Assembly (NCBI GenBank): GCA_036524155.1
Contig: DATDCV010000661.1
Location: 1 to 5,030 of the forward strand
Length of the DNA stretch: 5,030 nt
Reading direction: 5' to 3'
Source: DATDCV01 sp036524155
GTDB taxonomy: Bacteria > Verrucomicrobiota > Verrucomicrobiia > Limisphaerales > UBA8199
The position numbers and the translations under genes are program-made. Positions within the stretch are counted from its first letter, which is position 1; each line of letters opens with the position of its first letter. The notes under the pieces are model-generated. The model saw nothing but the letters and a program-made list of their open reading frames with translations. It did not search any database and was not told where the DNA came from. Of this stretch, positions 4,894 through 5,030 are shown piece by piece.

Positions 4894-5030
4894 ATGAAGC
4901 GGCGAAGGCAGCCAACAGCAAACCTGGTGCGGGCGGTGAAATCCTCGCGGCTATCACCGACGGAACAACGCAACCCCCGGTCGTTGCGACTCGACAGGAT
5001 GCCTTTGCGGTCGGCCATCAAGCTGATGTT
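4894..5030 (+). CDS. murQ: N-acetylmuramic acid 6-phosphate etherase, N-terminal fragment (cut by window edge)
   Basis: The open frame continues past the right edge; 45 codons are visible. Residues 20-45 read LSPTEQRNPRSLRLDRMPLR then SAIKLM. This matches the conserved MurQ opening, in which T-E-x-R-N is followed by a D-x-x-x motif and a helix ending in an I-x-x-M-N type segment. MurQ is a cytosolic lyase that cleaves the lactyl ether of MurNAc 6-phosphate to GlcNAc 6-phosphate and D-lactate, recycling cell-wall sugar. The SIS sugar-phosphate-binding domain lies outside the window. The frame opens after a TAA at 4879-4881. ATG 4894 is the first ATG but lacks a Shine-Dalgarno and adds an unusual basic leader (MKRRRQ). 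GTG 4936 would start nearer the conserved part. The gene is divergent from the arrestin-like gene across 444 bp. Confidence 0.75.
   Translation, partial: MKRRRQPTANLVRAVKSSRLSPTEQRNPRSLRLDRMPLRSAIKLM

Overview
The window looks like a chromosomal segment of a moderately GC-rich bacterium. It carries five protein genes, two cut by the window edges, separated by long intergenic regions rich in palindromes. I suspect Verrucomicrobiota, perhaps the Pedosphaera/Limisphaera group. Reasons are the dispersed GC-rich palindromes (such as GCGGACTTCAGTCCGC and the CCCTCTCC/GGAGAGGG hairpins), a non-pyrrolysine MttB-family methyltransferase, and an arrestin-fold protein. This assignment rests on general familiarity with such genomes, not on a marker gene.

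Layout, left to right. (1) Positions 1-428, minus: N-terminal 142 residues of a GapN-like aldehyde dehydrogenase that runs off the left edge. (2) 429-665: a gap with three small GC palindromes and a possible promoter for that gene. (3) 666-1649, minus: a complete cation diffusion facilitator of the DmeF (Co/Ni efflux) type. (4) 1650-2075: a divergent regulatory region with a cluster of GAAC/GTTC dyads, a 38-bp repeat present twice in inverted orientation, and a 10-bp dyad just before the next gene. (5) 2076-3509, plus: a complete MttB-superfamily corrinoid methyltransferase without an in-frame amber codon. (6) 3520-4449, minus: a complete arrestin-domain protein, convergent with the methyltransferase with only 10 bp between stops. 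(7) 4450-4893: a divergent intergenic region with two strong palindromes and a degenerate tandem repeat of about 39 bp. (8) 4894-5030, plus: the start of an N-acetylmuramic acid 6-phosphate etherase (MurQ).

The genes do not form one operon. dmeF and the gapN-like gene share a strand but lie 237 bp apart, and the other neighbours are divergent or convergent. A possible thematic link is a cobalt exporter divergent from a methyltransferase of a family whose partner protein carries a cobalt corrinoid, but no corrinoid protein, activase or metal regulator is visible. I see no CRISPR array, tRNA, rRNA, transposase, phage gene or convincing defence system. The most unusual material is in the repeats of the two divergent intergenic regions and in the bacterial arrestin-fold protein.
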